Part shown: in pieces, positions 9,455-18,290 of the stretch
How positions within the stretch are numbered: position 1 is the stretch's first letter
How the letters are laid out: each line of letters opens with the position of its first letter
Assembly (NCBI RefSeq): GCF_012927045.1
Contig: NZ_JABBFW010000002.1
Span: forward strand, 62,001-126,000
DNA: 64,000 nt
Source of the DNA: Azohydromonas caseinilytica
Lineage (GTDB): Bacteria > Pseudomonadota > Gammaproteobacteria > Burkholderiales > Burkholderiaceae_C
Direction of reading: 5' to 3'
The notes under the pieces: model-generated
Told to the model about the DNA's origin: nothing
Seen by the model: only the letters and a program-made list of their open reading frames with translations
Databases searched by the model: none
Translations under genes and position numbers: made by a program

Positions 9455-12454
9455 ATGTTGCTCACGCGCAAGAGCGCCGCGCCGGCCGCTGCCGCCGGCC
9501 CATCGTCGTCGGGCCTGGTCTCCAGCCTGACCCGCGGCATCGACGCCTTCAACCGCCGCGCCATCGGCACCCTGGACCGCCGCGCCTTCCTGCGCCGCTC
9601 GGGCCTGGGCGTGGGCGCCGGCATCGCCGCCTCCCAATTGAGCCTGGTGCAGAAGGCCCAGGCTTCCGACAAACCCGCCGCCGTGGCCGACGGCAGCCGC
9701 AAGGTCGAAGTGAAGCGCACCGTGTGCGGCCACTGCTCGGTGGGCTGCGCGGTGGACGCCGTGGTCGAGAACGGCGTGTGGGTGCGCCAGGAACCGGTGT
9801 TCGATTCGCCCATCAACATGGGCGCGCACTGCGCCAAGGGCGCCGCGCTGCGCGAGCACGGCCACGGCGAGTACCGGCTGAAGTACCCGATGAAGCTGGT
9901 GGACGGCAAGTACCAGCGCATCAGCTGGGACCAGGCCCTGAGCGAGATCAGCGCCCGCATGCTGGAGCTGCGCAAGCAAAGCGGCCCGGACGCGATGTAC
10001 GTGGTGGGCTCGTCCAAGCACAACAACGAGCAGGCTTACCTGCTGCGCAAGTGGATGAGCCTGTGGGGCAGCAACAACTGCGACCACCAGGCGCGCATCT
10101 GCCACTCCACCACCGTCGCGGGCGTCGCGAACACGTGGGGCTACGGCGCGATGACCAACTCCTACAACGACATGCAGAACGCCAAGGCGGCGCTCTACAT
10201 CGGCTCCAACGCCGCGGAAGCGCACCCGGTGTCGATGCTGCACCTGCTGCATGCCAAGGAGAACGGCTGCAAGGTGATCGTGGTCGATCCGCGCTTCACC
10301 CGCACCGCGGCCAAGGCCGACGAGTACGTGCGCATCCGCTCGGGCACCGACATCGCGTTCCTGTTCGGCGTGATGCATCACATCTTCAAGAACGGCTGGG
10401 AGGACCAGCAGTACCTGCACGACCGCGTCTACGGCATGGACAAGGTGCGCGAGGAGGTGCTGAGCAAGTGGACGCCGGAGAAGGTGCAGGAGGTCTGCGG
10501 CGTTGACGGCGAAACCACCTACAAGGTCGCCAGGACGCTGGCCGAGAACCGCCCCGGCACCATCGTGTGGTGCATGGGCCAGACCCAGCACAGCATCGGC
10601 AACGCCATCGTGCGCGCCTCGTGCCTGCTGCAGCTGGCGCTGGGCAACGTGGGCAAGAGCGGCGGCGGCACCAACATCTTCCGCGGCCACGACAACGTGC
10701 AGGGGGCCACCGACGTGGGCCCCAACCCCGACTCGCTGCCCGGCTACTACGGCCTGGCCGAGGGCGCGTGGAAGCACTTCGCCAAGGTCTGGGGCCTGGA
10801 CTTCGAGGACATCAAGCAGCGCTATGCCCCGGGGATGCTGACCAAGCCCGGCATCACCGTGTCGCGCTGGATCGACGGCGTGCTGGAGAAGAACGAGCTC
10901 ATCGACCAGGACGCCAACCTGCGCGGCGTGATCTTCTGGGGCCACGCGCCCAACTCCCAGACCCGCGGCCTGGAGATGAAGCGGGCCATGGACAAGCTGG
11001 ACCTGCTGGTCGTGATCGACCCCTTCCCCAGCGCCACCGCCGGCATGGCGGCCATGCCCGGCCGGGCCGAGGACGCCAACCCCAACCGCGCCGTGTACCT
11101 GCTGCCGGCCACCACGCAGTTCGAGACCAGCGGCTCGTGCACCGCCTCGAACCGCTCCATCCAGTGGCGCGAGAAGGTCATCGAGCCGCTGTGGGAAAGC
11201 CGCACCGACCACATGATCATGGCCCAGCTCGCCGACAAGCTGGGCTTCGGCAAGGAGTTCACCCAGGGCTACAAGATGGTCCGGGGCAAGGGCGGCATGC
11301 TGGAGCCCGAGACCGAGTCGGTGCTGCGCGAGATCAACCGCGGCGTGTGGACCATCGGCTACACCGGCCAGAGCCCCGAGCGCCTCAAGGCCCACATGCG
11401 CAACATGCACGTCTTCGACGTGAAGACGCTGCGCGCCAAGGGCGGCACCGACAAGGAAAGCGGCTACAGCCTCGACGGCGACTATTTCGGCCTGCCCTGG
11501 CCCTGCTTCGGCACGCCCGAGCTCAAGCACCCGGGCTCGCCCAACCTCTATGACACCAGCCGGCATGTCATGGACGGTGGCGGCAACTTCCGCGCCAACT
11601 TCGGCGTGGAGCGCGACGGCGTGAGCCTGCTGGCCGAGGACGGCTCGCACTCCAAGGGCGCCGACATCACCACCGGCTACCCCGAGTTCGACCACCTGTT
11701 GCTCAAGAAACTGGGCTGGTGGGGCGAGCTCACCGAGGCCGAGCAGAAGGCCGCCGAGGGCAAGAACTGGAAGACCGACCTCTCCGGTGGCATCCAGCGC
11801 GTGGTCATGAAGAACCACGGCTGCCACCCCTTCGGCAACGCCAAGGCGCGCGCCGTGGTTTGGAACTTCCCCGACCCGATCCCGCAGCACCGCGAGCCGA
11901 TCTTCTCGAACCGGCCGGATCTCATTGCGAAATACCCGACGCACGACGACAAGAAGGCCTTTTGGCGCCTGCCCACGCTCTACAAGAGCGTGCAGGAGAA
12001 GAACAAGGACATCGGCCAGCGCTTCCCGCTGATCATGACCAGCGGCCGGCTGGTCGAGTACGAGGGCGGCGGCGAGGAGACGCGCTCCAACCCGTACCTG
12101 GCCGAGCTGCAGCAGGAGATGTTCGTCGAGCTCAATCCCAAGGCCGCCAACGACCGTGGCATCCGCAACGGCGAGTACGTGTGGGTGAGGACGCCGCCGA
12201 TGGAAGCGGTGCCGGGCTTCAAGGGCATCCGCGTCAAGGCGCTGGTGACCGAGCGCGTGAACCACGAGACGGTCTTTCTGCCCTTCCACTTCTCCGGCCG
12301 CTGGGGCGGCCAGGACCTGGCGGCCTACTACCCGCAGGGCGCCATGCCCATCGTGCGCGGCGAGGCGGTCAACACCGCCACGACCTACGGCTACGACAGC
12401 GTGACCATGATGCAAGAGACCAAGACGACGCTCTGCCAGATCGAGCGCGCCTGA
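9455..12454 (+). CDS. fdhA: Formate dehydrogenase catalytic (alpha) subunit, molybdopterin, TAT-exported
   Basis: A 999-residue molybdenum/tungsten bis-MGD oxidoreductase that oxidises formate to CO2 on the periplasmic side. A twin-arginine motif lies at residues 42-50 (RRAFLRRSG). The [4Fe-4S] ligands are C91, C94, C98 and C126. The metal ligand is cysteine C216 (QARICHSTT), not selenocysteine, and it is followed by the catalytic His and the expected TWGYGAMTNS segment. The C-terminal dinucleotide-binding domain ends in PQGAMPIVRGEAVNTATTYG. It is followed closely by the FeS and cytochrome b subunits, so electrons go to the quinone pool. The absence of an in-frame TGA shows this is a Cys enzyme. 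Confidence 0.97.
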   Translation: MLLTRKSAAPAAAAGPSSSGLVSSLTRGIDAFNRRAIGTLDRRAFLRRSGLGVGAGIAASQLSLVQKAQASDKPAAVADGSRKVEVKRTVCGHCSVGCAVDAVVENGVWVRQEPVFDSPINMGAHCAKGAALREHGHGEYRLKYPMKLVDGKYQRISWDQALSEISARMLELRKQSGPDAMYVVGSSKHNNEQAYLLRKWMSLWGSNNCDHQARICHSTTVAGVANTWGYGAMTNSYNDMQNAKAALYIGSNAAEAHPVSMLHLLHAKENGCKVIVVDPRFTRTAAKADEYVRIRSGTDIAFLFGVMHHIFKNGWEDQQYLHDRVYGMDKVREEVLSKWTPEKVQEVCGVDGETTYKVARTLAENRPGTIVWCMGQTQHSIGNAIVRASCLLQLALGNVGKSGGGTNIFRGHDNVQGATDVGPNPDSLPGYYGLAEGAWKHFAKVWGLDFEDIKQRYAPGMLTKPGITVSRWIDGVLEKNELIDQDANLRGVIFWGHAPNSQTRGLEMKRAMDKLDLLVVIDPFPSATAGMAAMPGRAEDANPNRAVYLLPATTQFETSGSCTASNRSIQWREKVIEPLWESRTDHMIMAQLADKLGFGKEFTQGYKMVRGKGGMLEPETESVLREINRGVWTIGYTGQSPERLKAHMRNMHVFDVKTLRAKGGTDKESGYSLDGDYFGLPWPCFGTPELKHPGSPNLYDTSRHVMDGGGNFRANFGVERDGVSLLAEDGSHSKGADITTGYPEFDHLLLKKLGWWGELTEAEQKAAEGKNWKTDLSGGIQRVVMKNHGCHPFGNAKARAVVWNFPDPIPQHREPIFSNRPDLIAKYPTHDDKKAFWRLPTLYKSVQEKNKDIGQRFPLIMTSGRLVEYEGGGEETRSNPYLAELQQEMFVELNPKAANDRGIRNGEYVWVRTPPMEAVPGFKGIRVKALVTERVNHETVFLPFHFSGRWGGQDLAAYYPQGAMPIVRGEAVNTATTYGYDSVTMMQETKTTLCQIERA

Positions 12455-12488
12455 AGCTTGAAGCCGCTGAAAGAGACAAGGACCTGAC

Positions 12489-13139
12489 ATGGCCCGAATG
12501 AAATTCCTGTGCGACGCCGAGCGTTGCATCGAGTGCAACAGCTGCGCGACCGCCTGCAAGGCCGAGCACGAAGTGCCCTGGGGCGTGAACCGCCGCCGCG
12601 TGGTCACGCTCAACGACGGCGTGCCCGGCGAGAAGAGCATCTCCGTGGCGTGCATGCACTGCTCGGACGCGCCGTGCATGGCGGTGTGCCCGGTGGACTG
12701 CTTCTACCGCACCGACGAGGGCGTGGTGCTGCACGACAAGGACGTGTGCATCGGCTGCGGCTACTGCTCCTATGCCTGCCCCTTCGGCGCGCCGCAGTTC
12801 CCCACCAACGGCACCTTCGGCCTGCGCGGCAAGATGGACAAGTGCACCTTCTGCGCCGGCGGCCCCGAGGCCAACGGCTCCGAAGCCGAGTTCGAAAAGT
12901 ACGGGCGCAACCGCCTGTCGGAAGGCAAGCTGCCGATCTGCGCCGAGATGTGCTCGACCAAGGCGCTGCTGGGCGGCGATGGCGACGTGGTGGCGGACAT
13001 CTTCCGCACCCGCGTAGTGCAGCGCGGCAAGGGCAGCGAGGTCTGGGGCTGGGGCACCGCTTACGGCAAGCCCGCGCAGCCGCAATCCGGCAGCGGCGCG
13101 GTCAAACCCGAGCCGGTGAAGGCGGAGGTGAAGTCGTGA
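12489..13139 (+). CDS. fdhB: Formate dehydrogenase iron-sulfur (beta) subunit
   Basis: A 216-residue ferredoxin-like subunit with four cysteine groups for [4Fe-4S] clusters: CIECNSCATACKAEH, CMHCSDAPCMAVCP, CIGCGYCSYACPFG, and the pair CTFC together with CAEMC. It carries electrons from the catalytic subunit to the membrane cytochrome b. There is no signal peptide; it is expected to be exported bound to the TAT-tagged alpha subunit. The C-terminal tail lacks the single membrane helix of E. coli FdnH, as in the shorter FDH beta subunits of this type. Its stop overlaps the start of the next gene (GTGA). Confidence 0.95.
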   Translation: MARMKFLCDAERCIECNSCATACKAEHEVPWGVNRRRVVTLNDGVPGEKSISVACMHCSDAPCMAVCPVDCFYRTDEGVVLHDKDVCIGCGYCSYACPFGAPQFPTNGTFGLRGKMDKCTFCAGGPEANGSEAEFEKYGRNRLSEGKLPICAEMCSTKALLGGDGDVVADIFRTRVVQRGKGSEVWGWGTAYGKPAQPQSGSGAVKPEPVKAEVKS

Positions 13140-13378
13140 TCGCGCGTTTCATCCTTATCGCCGCGGCCTCGGTTGCCCTGGGCGCCTGCGGCGAGCGCTC
13201 GCAGGCGCTGGACGTCAAGGTGGTGAAGTCCGACCAGCCGGCCTTCCAGGGCGGCGATGCCCGCTTCAGCGCTCAGGGCTGGGCCGCCGGCGAGCGCGCG
13301 GGCTGGGAACAGCAGCTGCGCACCCGCGCCCAGGGCCAGAACGAGTATTCGCGCGCGCCCGCCGCGGTGCCGCAGTGA
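13136..13378 (+). CDS. Small putative lipoprotein of the formate dehydrogenase operon
   Basis: An 80-residue protein starting at GTG 13136, which overlaps the fdhB stop codon. Residues 4-18 form a lipoprotein signal peptide with lipobox LGAC (C18). The mature part is about 60 residues with no further cysteines, ending in EYSRAPAAVPQ; it includes a GDARFSAQGWAAGERAGWEQQL segment split by charged residues. I do not recognise a named family. Its position between the beta and gamma subunit genes and its predicted anchor at the periplasmic face suggest a role in assembly or stability of the membrane complex, which is inference. Confidence 0.72.
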   Translation: MIARFILIAAASVALGACGERSQALDVKVVKSDQPAFQGGDARFSAQGWAAGERAGWEQQLRTRAQGQNEYSRAPAAVPQ

Positions 13379-13395
13379 CTTTCCGAGGAGCAGCC

Positions 13396-14511
13396 ATGCG
13401 AGGCTTGATCCCCAAACTCCTGCTGGCCGTGGCGCTGGCCGGTGCCGGCGTGCCGGTGCTGGCGCAGTCGGCGCCGCCGGCGGGCTCGATCGCACCGGCG
13501 GCACCGGCCCAGCCGCGTGCCGACGAAACCAACGCCGAGCGCGCCAGGAGCCAGCCCGGCAACAATGCGCCGCTGTGGCGCGCCGTGCGCGAGAGCGGCG
13601 TGGTGGAGGGCACGACCACGCTGCCCGGCGTGGAGAAGGGCGTGCTGATCCAGCGCTTCACGCAGTACCCGGGCTCGGCGCATACCAACGCCGGCGAGGC
13701 CTGGCGCCAGGTGCGCAACCGCTGGCTCATTCCCTACGGCGGCGCGCTGCTGCTGGTCGTGGTGGTAGCCATCGGGCTGTTCTACTGGCGCCGCGGCCCG
13801 ATGGGCCATGACGACCACGCGCCCGCGACCATCGAGCGCTTCACGCCGCTGGAGCGCGCGGCGCACTGGGTCAACGCCGGCGCGTTCTGCCTGCTGGCGA
13901 TCTCCGGCATCGTGATGGCCTTCGGCAAGTTCTTCCTGCTGCCCGTGCTGGGCACGGCGCTGTTCGGCTGGCTCACCTACGCGCTCAAGACCGCGCACAA
14001 CTTCGCCGGGCCGGCCTTTGCCGTGTCGATGCTGGTGATGCTGCTCATGTTCGCGCGCGACAACTGGCCCAAGGCCTGGGACCTGCAGTGGGCGCTCAAG
14101 GGCGGCGGCCTGTTCACCGGCCGGCACGTGCCCTCGCACCGCTTCAATGCCGGCGAGAAGACGCTGTTCTGGGTCGGCATGTTCTGGCTGGGCCTGACCG
14201 TGGTGGGCTCGGGGCTGGTGCTGGACAAGCTCATTCCCGACATGGACTACACCCGCGGCCAGATGCAGGTGGCGCACCTGGTGCACGCCGTCTCGACCAT
14301 CCTGATGATGTGCCTGTTCCTGGGCCACATCTACATGGGCTCGATCGGCGTGAAGGGCGCCTACCGCGCCATGCGCAGCGGCTACGTCAGCGAGGACTGG
14401 GCCCGCGAGCATCACGAGCTCTGGTACGACGACGTCAAGGCCGGGAAGATCCCCGCGCAGCGCTCCGGCGCCGCCACGCCGCGCCCGACCATCGCCACGC
14501 CCCGCGCCTGA
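13396..14511 (+). CDS. fdhC: Formate dehydrogenase cytochrome b (gamma) subunit
   Basis: A 371-residue membrane subunit. ATG 13396 is chosen because GAGGAG precedes it and a signal peptide follows (PKLLLAVALAGAGVPVLA). After a periplasmic stretch of about 80 residues come a first helix (LLLVVVVAIGLFYW) and the four-helix cytochrome b core. Candidate heme b histidines are in RAAHWVNAG, KTAHNFAG and AHLVHAVS/GHIYMG. It anchors the enzyme and passes electrons to quinone. It is longer than E. coli FdnI (about 217 residues) because of the N-terminal extension, as in the gamma subunits of this FDH type in many proteobacteria. Confidence 0.93.
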   Translation: MRGLIPKLLLAVALAGAGVPVLAQSAPPAGSIAPAAPAQPRADETNAERARSQPGNNAPLWRAVRESGVVEGTTTLPGVEKGVLIQRFTQYPGSAHTNAGEAWRQVRNRWLIPYGGALLLVVVVAIGLFYWRRGPMGHDDHAPATIERFTPLERAAHWVNAGAFCLLAISGIVMAFGKFFLLPVLGTALFGWLTYALKTAHNFAGPAFAVSMLVMLLMFARDNWPKAWDLQWALKGGGLFTGRHVPSHRFNAGEKTLFWVGMFWLGLTVVGSGLVLDKLIPDMDYTRGQMQVAHLVHAVSTILMMCLFLGHIYMGSIGVKGAYRAMRSGYVSEDWAREHHELWYDDVKAGKIPAQRSGAATPRPTIATPRA

Positions 14512-14534
14512 GCCGGGCAGGAGACAAGAGAACC

Positions 14535-14897
14535 ATGAAGCAACTCTCCCGTTCCGCCGTGCTCGCCGCGGTGGCGCTCCTGGGCGGCACCGCGTTCGCG
14601 AAGCTGCCACCGCTGTCCGACGAGGCCAAGGCCAAGGCCGAGGAGGCCAAGGCCAAGACGGCCTGGAGCGACAAGGTCGCCGCGTATCAGCTGTGCAAGG
14701 CCAGCGACCGCGTGGCCGCGCGCACCCTGGTCGAGCAGAAGAAGGCCGGCAAGCCGGTGGGCGAGGTGGTGGCGACGCCGCCCTGCGCCGACCCCGGCCC
14801 CTTCGTCTACCCGCCGCCCGAAACCGCCGCGGCGCCGGCCGCGCCCACGACGGCTGCCGCCACGCCCGCCGCCCCGATGCCCGTCAAGAAGCCCTGA
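14535..14897 (+). CDS. Small exported protein of the formate dehydrogenase operon, unknown function
   Basis: A 120-residue protein with a Sec signal peptide (SRSAVLAAVALLGGTAFA) followed by a lysine/alanine-rich helix (DEAKAKAEEAKAKTAWSDK), a short region with two cysteines (QLCKASD and TPPCADPGPF) and an Ala/Pro/Thr-rich tail that looks disordered. It lies between fdhC and fdhD in the same direction. I do not recognise a named domain. The two cysteines could form a disulfide in the periplasm. A role specific to formate dehydrogenase is inferred from operon position only. Confidence 0.75.
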   Translation: MKQLSRSAVLAAVALLGGTAFAKLPPLSDEAKAKAEEAKAKTAWSDKVAAYQLCKASDRVAARTLVEQKKAGKPVGEVVATPPCADPGPFVYPPPETAAAPAAPTTAAATPAAPMPVKKP

Positions 14898-14915
14898 CTC
14901 GCAAGGCCCCGTACC

Positions 14916-15806
14916 ATGGCTGCCGTGCAAGCCTTGTCTGACATCCTGCTGCTGCCGCGCCTGACCAACACCGGCGCGGCGCTCACGCGCGAGGTCGAGG
15001 TGCTGGACGAGTACGGACAGCGTCGCGTCATCCACATTCCCAACGAGCGTGCGCTGACCGTGTTCGTGGACCGGCGCGAGCTGGTCACGCTCATGACGCT
15101 GGGCGCCGCGCCCGAGCTGCTGGTGCTGGGCTACCTGCGCAACCAGCGCCTGGTGGGCTCGGTGGCGGAGGTGGACTCCGTCACGGTGGACTGGGAAGTG
15201 AACGCCGCCGCCGTGAAGACGCGCGCCGGGGTGCAGGACTTCGAGCGCAAGACGGCGCGGCGCATCGTCACCACCGGCTGCGGCCAGGGCACGGTGTTCG
15301 GCGACGCGATGGCGCAGTTCGACGAGCTGCGGCTGCCCTCGGCGGCGCAGGCGCGCATCCGGCAGTCCACGCTCTCGGCCATGCTGGAGCGCATGCGCCA
15401 GATCCAGCTGGAGAGCATCCACCGCAAGGCCGGCTCGGTGCACGGCTGTGCGCTGTTCCGCGGCAGCGAGCTGCTGTACTTCATCGAGGACGTGGGCCGC
15501 CACAACGCCATCGACTCGATTGCCGGCTGGATGTGGATGAACGGCGTGGACGGGGCGGACAAATGCTTCTACACGACCGGGCGCCTGACCAGCGAGATGG
15601 TGATGAAGGCGGCGCAGATGGGCGTGCCCATCGTGGTGAGCCGCAACGGCGTGACGCAGATGGGCCACGAGCTGGCGACGCGGCTGGGCATGACGCTGTT
15701 CGGGCGCGCGGCGAACCGGCACTTCCTCTGCTACACGGGCTTCGAGCGCTTTGACGCCGAGCCGGAGCCCGCGCCGCCGGTGGCGCGGGTGGTGCGGTCG
15801 AGTTGA
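14916..15806 (+). CDS. fdhD: Formate dehydrogenase accessory sulfurtransferase FdhD
   Basis: A 296-residue FdhD family protein. FdhD passes sulfur from IscS to the molybdenum cofactor, which formate dehydrogenase needs for activity. Family features seen are the N-terminal ERALTVFVDRREL segment, TTGCGQGTVF with a single cysteine where the E. coli protein has a CxxC pair, and the C-terminal DVGRHNAIDSI and GRLTSEMVMKAAQMGVPIV motifs. It is the last gene of the operon, 18 nt after the preceding one, and is followed by an intrinsic terminator. The single cysteine is a variation within the family rather than proof of lost function. Confidence 0.94.
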   Translation: MAAVQALSDILLLPRLTNTGAALTREVEVLDEYGQRRVIHIPNERALTVFVDRRELVTLMTLGAAPELLVLGYLRNQRLVGSVAEVDSVTVDWEVNAAAVKTRAGVQDFERKTARRIVTTGCGQGTVFGDAMAQFDELRLPSAAQARIRQSTLSAMLERMRQIQLESIHRKAGSVHGCALFRGSELLYFIEDVGRHNAIDSIAGWMWMNGVDGADKCFYTTGRLTSEMVMKAAQMGVPIVVSRNGVTQMGHELATRLGMTLFGRAANRHFLCYTGFERFDAEPEPAPPVARVVRSS

Positions 15807-15826
15807 GGTGTTGTCCCGCAGGATTG

Positions 15827-15854
15827 AAAAAGCCCGGCGCTGCTGGGCTTTTTC
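15827..15854. terminator. Bidirectional intrinsic terminator after fdhD
   Basis: Hairpin AGCCC...GGGCT flanked by an A-run on the left and TTTTTC on the right. It serves fdhD on the plus strand and vapC on the minus strand, whose stop codons lie 21 and 14 nt away. Confidence 0.8.
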
Positions 15855-15867
15855 TTGGGCATCTGGT

Positions 15868-16269
15868 TCAGGTGCCTTCGGCCCAGTTCTCCAGCTTCAG
15901 CCCCGGGATGCGGCTGAACTCGCGCAGGTTGTTGGTGACCAGCGTCGCATCGAGCGCCAGTGCGTGGGCCGCGATCAGCATGTCGAGCGGACCAATCATC
16001 TGGCCGGCACGCTCCAGCGCGACACGCTCGCGTGCATAGACCTCCCGGACCGCAGCGTCGAGCGGCAACACGTCGAAGGCGTTCAGGAACTCCCCGATCA
16101 GCGTCGCGTATTGGTGCGCGGATGCACGCACCGCGCCGACCTGCAGTTCCAGAGCGGTGATGACGGACAGCGCCACACCCTCAGCCTCGACCCGCGCCAG
16201 TTGCTCGTACACCTTGGGAGGTCGGCGGCGGATGATGTAGACGCGGATGTTGGTGTCGAGCAGCCGCAT
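15868..16269 (-). CDS. vapC: VapC-type PIN-domain toxin
   Basis: A 133-residue VapC ribonuclease toxin. The active-site acids are D5 (RLLDTN), E41 (TALELQVG) and D96 (GPLDMLIAAHAL), with VTNNLREFSRIPGL at the C-terminus typical of VapC/FitB proteins that cut initiator tRNA or rRNA. The ATG at 16269 overlaps the antitoxin stop by one base (TGATG); a GTG one codon upstream is also possible. All acidic residues are intact. It forms a complete type II system with the upstream vapB. Confidence 0.92.
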   Translation of the reverse strand: MRLLDTNIRVYIIRRRPPKVYEQLARVEAEGVALSVITALELQVGAVRASAHQYATLIGEFLNAFDVLPLDAAVREVYARERVALERAGQMIGPLDMLIAAHALALDATLVTNNLREFSRIPGLKLENWAEGT

Positions 16270-16553
16270 CACTCATGCCCGGGCTGCTTGGGCGTCTCGA
16301 AACCCTGCTCGTCCCACCACGAGGCATCGCGTTCCAGCGAACCCTGCTCGGGGCGCTCGAACTCGCTGGTGTCGCCAGCTTTTTCCAGGATCTGCCGAAT
16401 GCGCTCGCCGAGGTTGGCGCGGGGCTTGGGGCGCAAGATGACCGCGCCGTCGGGAGCCCGCTCGATCGTCACCTCGTCGGTATCGAAGCGGTAGGCCTTG
16501 GGCAGCCGCACCGCCTGGCTGCGTCCGGTCATGAAAACTTTGGCAGTGTCCAT
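16269..16553 (-). CDS. vapB: VapB-type antitoxin
   Basis: A 94-residue antitoxin with an N-terminal AbrB/SpoVT-like DNA-binding domain (KVFMTGRSQAVRLPKAYRF, a typical VapB start) and an acidic, tryptophan-containing tail (DASWWDEQG) that would wrap the toxin. The start MDTAK is chosen because family members start there. It precedes vapC with a one-base overlap, and such pairs usually repress their own promoter; no operator could be picked out upstream. Confidence 0.9.
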   Translation of the reverse strand: MDTAKVFMTGRSQAVRLPKAYRFDTDEVTIERAPDGAVILRPKPRANLGERIRQILEKAGDTSEFERPEQGSLERDASWWDEQGFETPKQPGHE

Positions 16554-16641
16554 CAGGGGTGTCCGTTGGTAGATATCGCTGCCGGATATTAGGCAACGCC
16601 TTATCGCGTCGGGGCGGGCAAAGTCCCTGCTGACAGGCACA

Positions 16642-16667
16642 AAAAAGCCCGGTCAAGCCGGGCTTTC
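16642..16667 (-). terminator. Intrinsic terminator of argH
   Basis: Perfect hairpin AAAGCCCGG-TCAAG-CCGGGCTTT at 16645-16667, followed on the minus strand by a T-run. It lies 23 nt after the argH stop codon. Confidence 0.85.
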
Positions 16668-16689
16668 GTCATTCGGAGCGGGAGGCCGC

Positions 16690-18087
16690 TCAGGCCAGGC
16701 GCTGCTTGTGCCACTCGATCTGCGCGCGCACCTGCACCGGGGCCGTGCCGCCGAGCACCTGGCGCGCCTGCAGCGAGCCGCGCAGGGTCAGCACCTCGTA
16801 GACGTCCTCGCCGATGGCGGCGTGGAACTGCTGCAGCACCTCCAGCGGCAGCTCCGACAGGTCCACGCCGCGCTGCAAGCCGACCTTCACCGCGTGCGCC
16901 ACCACCTCGTGCGCGTCGCGGAAGGGCAGGCCCTTCTTCACCAGGTAGTCGGCCAGGTCGGTGGCGGTGGCGTAGCCGCGGCGCGCGGCGCTCTCCATCG
17001 CCTCGGGCTTCACCAGGATGCCTTCCACCATCTCGGCCATGATGCGCAGCGTGTCGCGCAGCGTGTCCACGGCGTCGAACAAGGGCTCCTTGTCCTCCTG
17101 GTTGTCCTTGTTGTAGGTGAGGGGCTGGCCCTTCATCAGCGTCAGCAGGGCGGTCAGATGACCGTACACCCGTCCCGTTTTGCCGCGCGCCAGCTCAGCG
17201 ACATCGGGATTGCGCTTCTGCGGCATGATCGAGCTGCCCGTGCAATAGCGGTCGGCCAGGTCGATAAATGCAAAATTCTGGCTCATCCACAGCACGATCT
17301 CTTCGGCCAGGCGCGAGACGTGCATCATCGCGATGGCCGCGAAGGCCGTGAACTCGATGGCGAAGTCGCGGTCGCTCACGGCGTCCAGGCTGTTCTGCGT
17401 CACGGCCTCGAAGCCCAGCAGCTGGGCCACCATCTCGCGGTCCAGCGGGTAGCTGGTGCCGGCCAGCGCCGCGGAGCCCAGCGGCAGGCGGTTCACGCGC
17501 TTGCGCAGGTCGGCCAGGCGCTCGGCGTCGCGCGCGAACATCTCCACGTAGGCCAGCATGTGGTGCGCGAAGCTCACCGGCTGAGCCACCTGCATGTGCG
17601 TGAAGCCGGGCAGGATGGTGTCCACGTTCTTCTCGGCCACGCTCACCAGCGCGCGCTGCATGGCGGCCAGCAGCGGCTGGAGCTGGTCGATCTCGCCGCG
17701 CAGCCACAGCCGCACGTCGGTGGCAACCTGGTCGTTGCGGCTGCGACCGGTGTGCAGCCGCTTGCCGGCGTCGCCCACCAGCTGCGTCAGGCGTGCCTCG
17801 ATGTTGAGGTGCACGTCCTCCAGGTCCAGCTTCCACTCGAAAGTGCCGGCCTCGATCTCGGCGCGGATCTGCGCCATGCCGCGGCGGATGTCGGCCAGGT
17901 CCTGCTCGCCGATGATCCCTTGCGCCTGCAGCATGGCCGCGTGCGCGAGGCTGCCCTCGATGTCGGCCTGCCACAGCCGCTTGTCGAAATCGACGCTGGC
18001 CGTGTAGCGCTTGACCAGCTCGCTCATCGGCTCGGAAAAGAGGGCGGACCAGGCTTGCGCCTTCTTGTCGAGTTGGTTGGAGGACAT
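16690..18087 (-). CDS. argH: Argininosuccinate lyase
   Basis: A 465-residue cytoplasmic enzyme of the fumarase/aspartase superfamily that cleaves argininosuccinate to arginine and fumarate, the last step of arginine synthesis. The family signature is intact in [12 protein letters not shown], the flexible catalytic loop with the active serine. Other conserved parts are [13 protein letters not shown] and [15 protein letters not shown]. Length is standard (about 460). It is monocistronic, followed by its own terminator, and divergent from the lipoprotein/peptidase pair with a 203-bp gap in which no operator could be picked out. Confidence 0.97.
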   Translation of the reverse strand: MSSNQLDKKAQAWSALFSEPMSELVKRYTASVDFDKRLWQADIEGSLAHAAMLQAQGIIGEQDLADIRRGMAQIRAEIEAGTFEWKLDLEDVHLNIEARLTQLVGDAGKRLHTGRSRNDQVATDVRLWLRGEIDQLQPLLAAMQRALVSVAEKNVDTILPGFTHMQVAQPVSFAHHMLAYVEMFARDAERLADLRKRVNRLPLGSAALAGTSYPLDREMVAQLLGFEAVTQNSLDAVSDRDFAIEFTAFAAIAMMHVSRLAEEIVLWMSQNFAFIDLADRYCTGSSIMPQKRNPDVAELARGKTGRVYGHLTALLTLMKGQPLTYNKDNQEDKEPLFDAVDTLRDTLRIMAEMVEGILVKPEAMESAARRGYATATDLADYLVKKGLPFRDAHEVVAHAVKVGLQRGVDLSELPLEVLQQFHAAIGEDVYEVLTLRGSLQARQVLGGTAPVQVRAQIEWHKQRLA

Positions 18088-18290
18088 GATGGAATGCGGT
18101 TGGATTGGGCCGCAGCGGCGGCGCCGTGGGCGGAACCCGCCATTTTATCGGCGCGCCCCTGGCCGCCCTGGACGGTCGCCCGGCCCGCGCGGCAGCCATC
18201 GCTGCGCAGCCGGCGCTGGTGACCAAGGCCACAGGGCTCGACGGCATGGGCCCGTTACAGTTGCGGCCAAGCCCCACTCCAAGCTTGCCG

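Noticed and set aside
9455-12454. Selenocysteine formate dehydrogenase
   Set aside because: The metal ligand position is cysteine (codon TGC in ARICHS), and the frame has no internal TGA.
9077-12679. A 1200-residue open frame on the minus strand across fdhA
   Set aside because: His/Val/Gly/Ala-rich antisense composition with no domains; fdhA on the plus strand has all family motifs.
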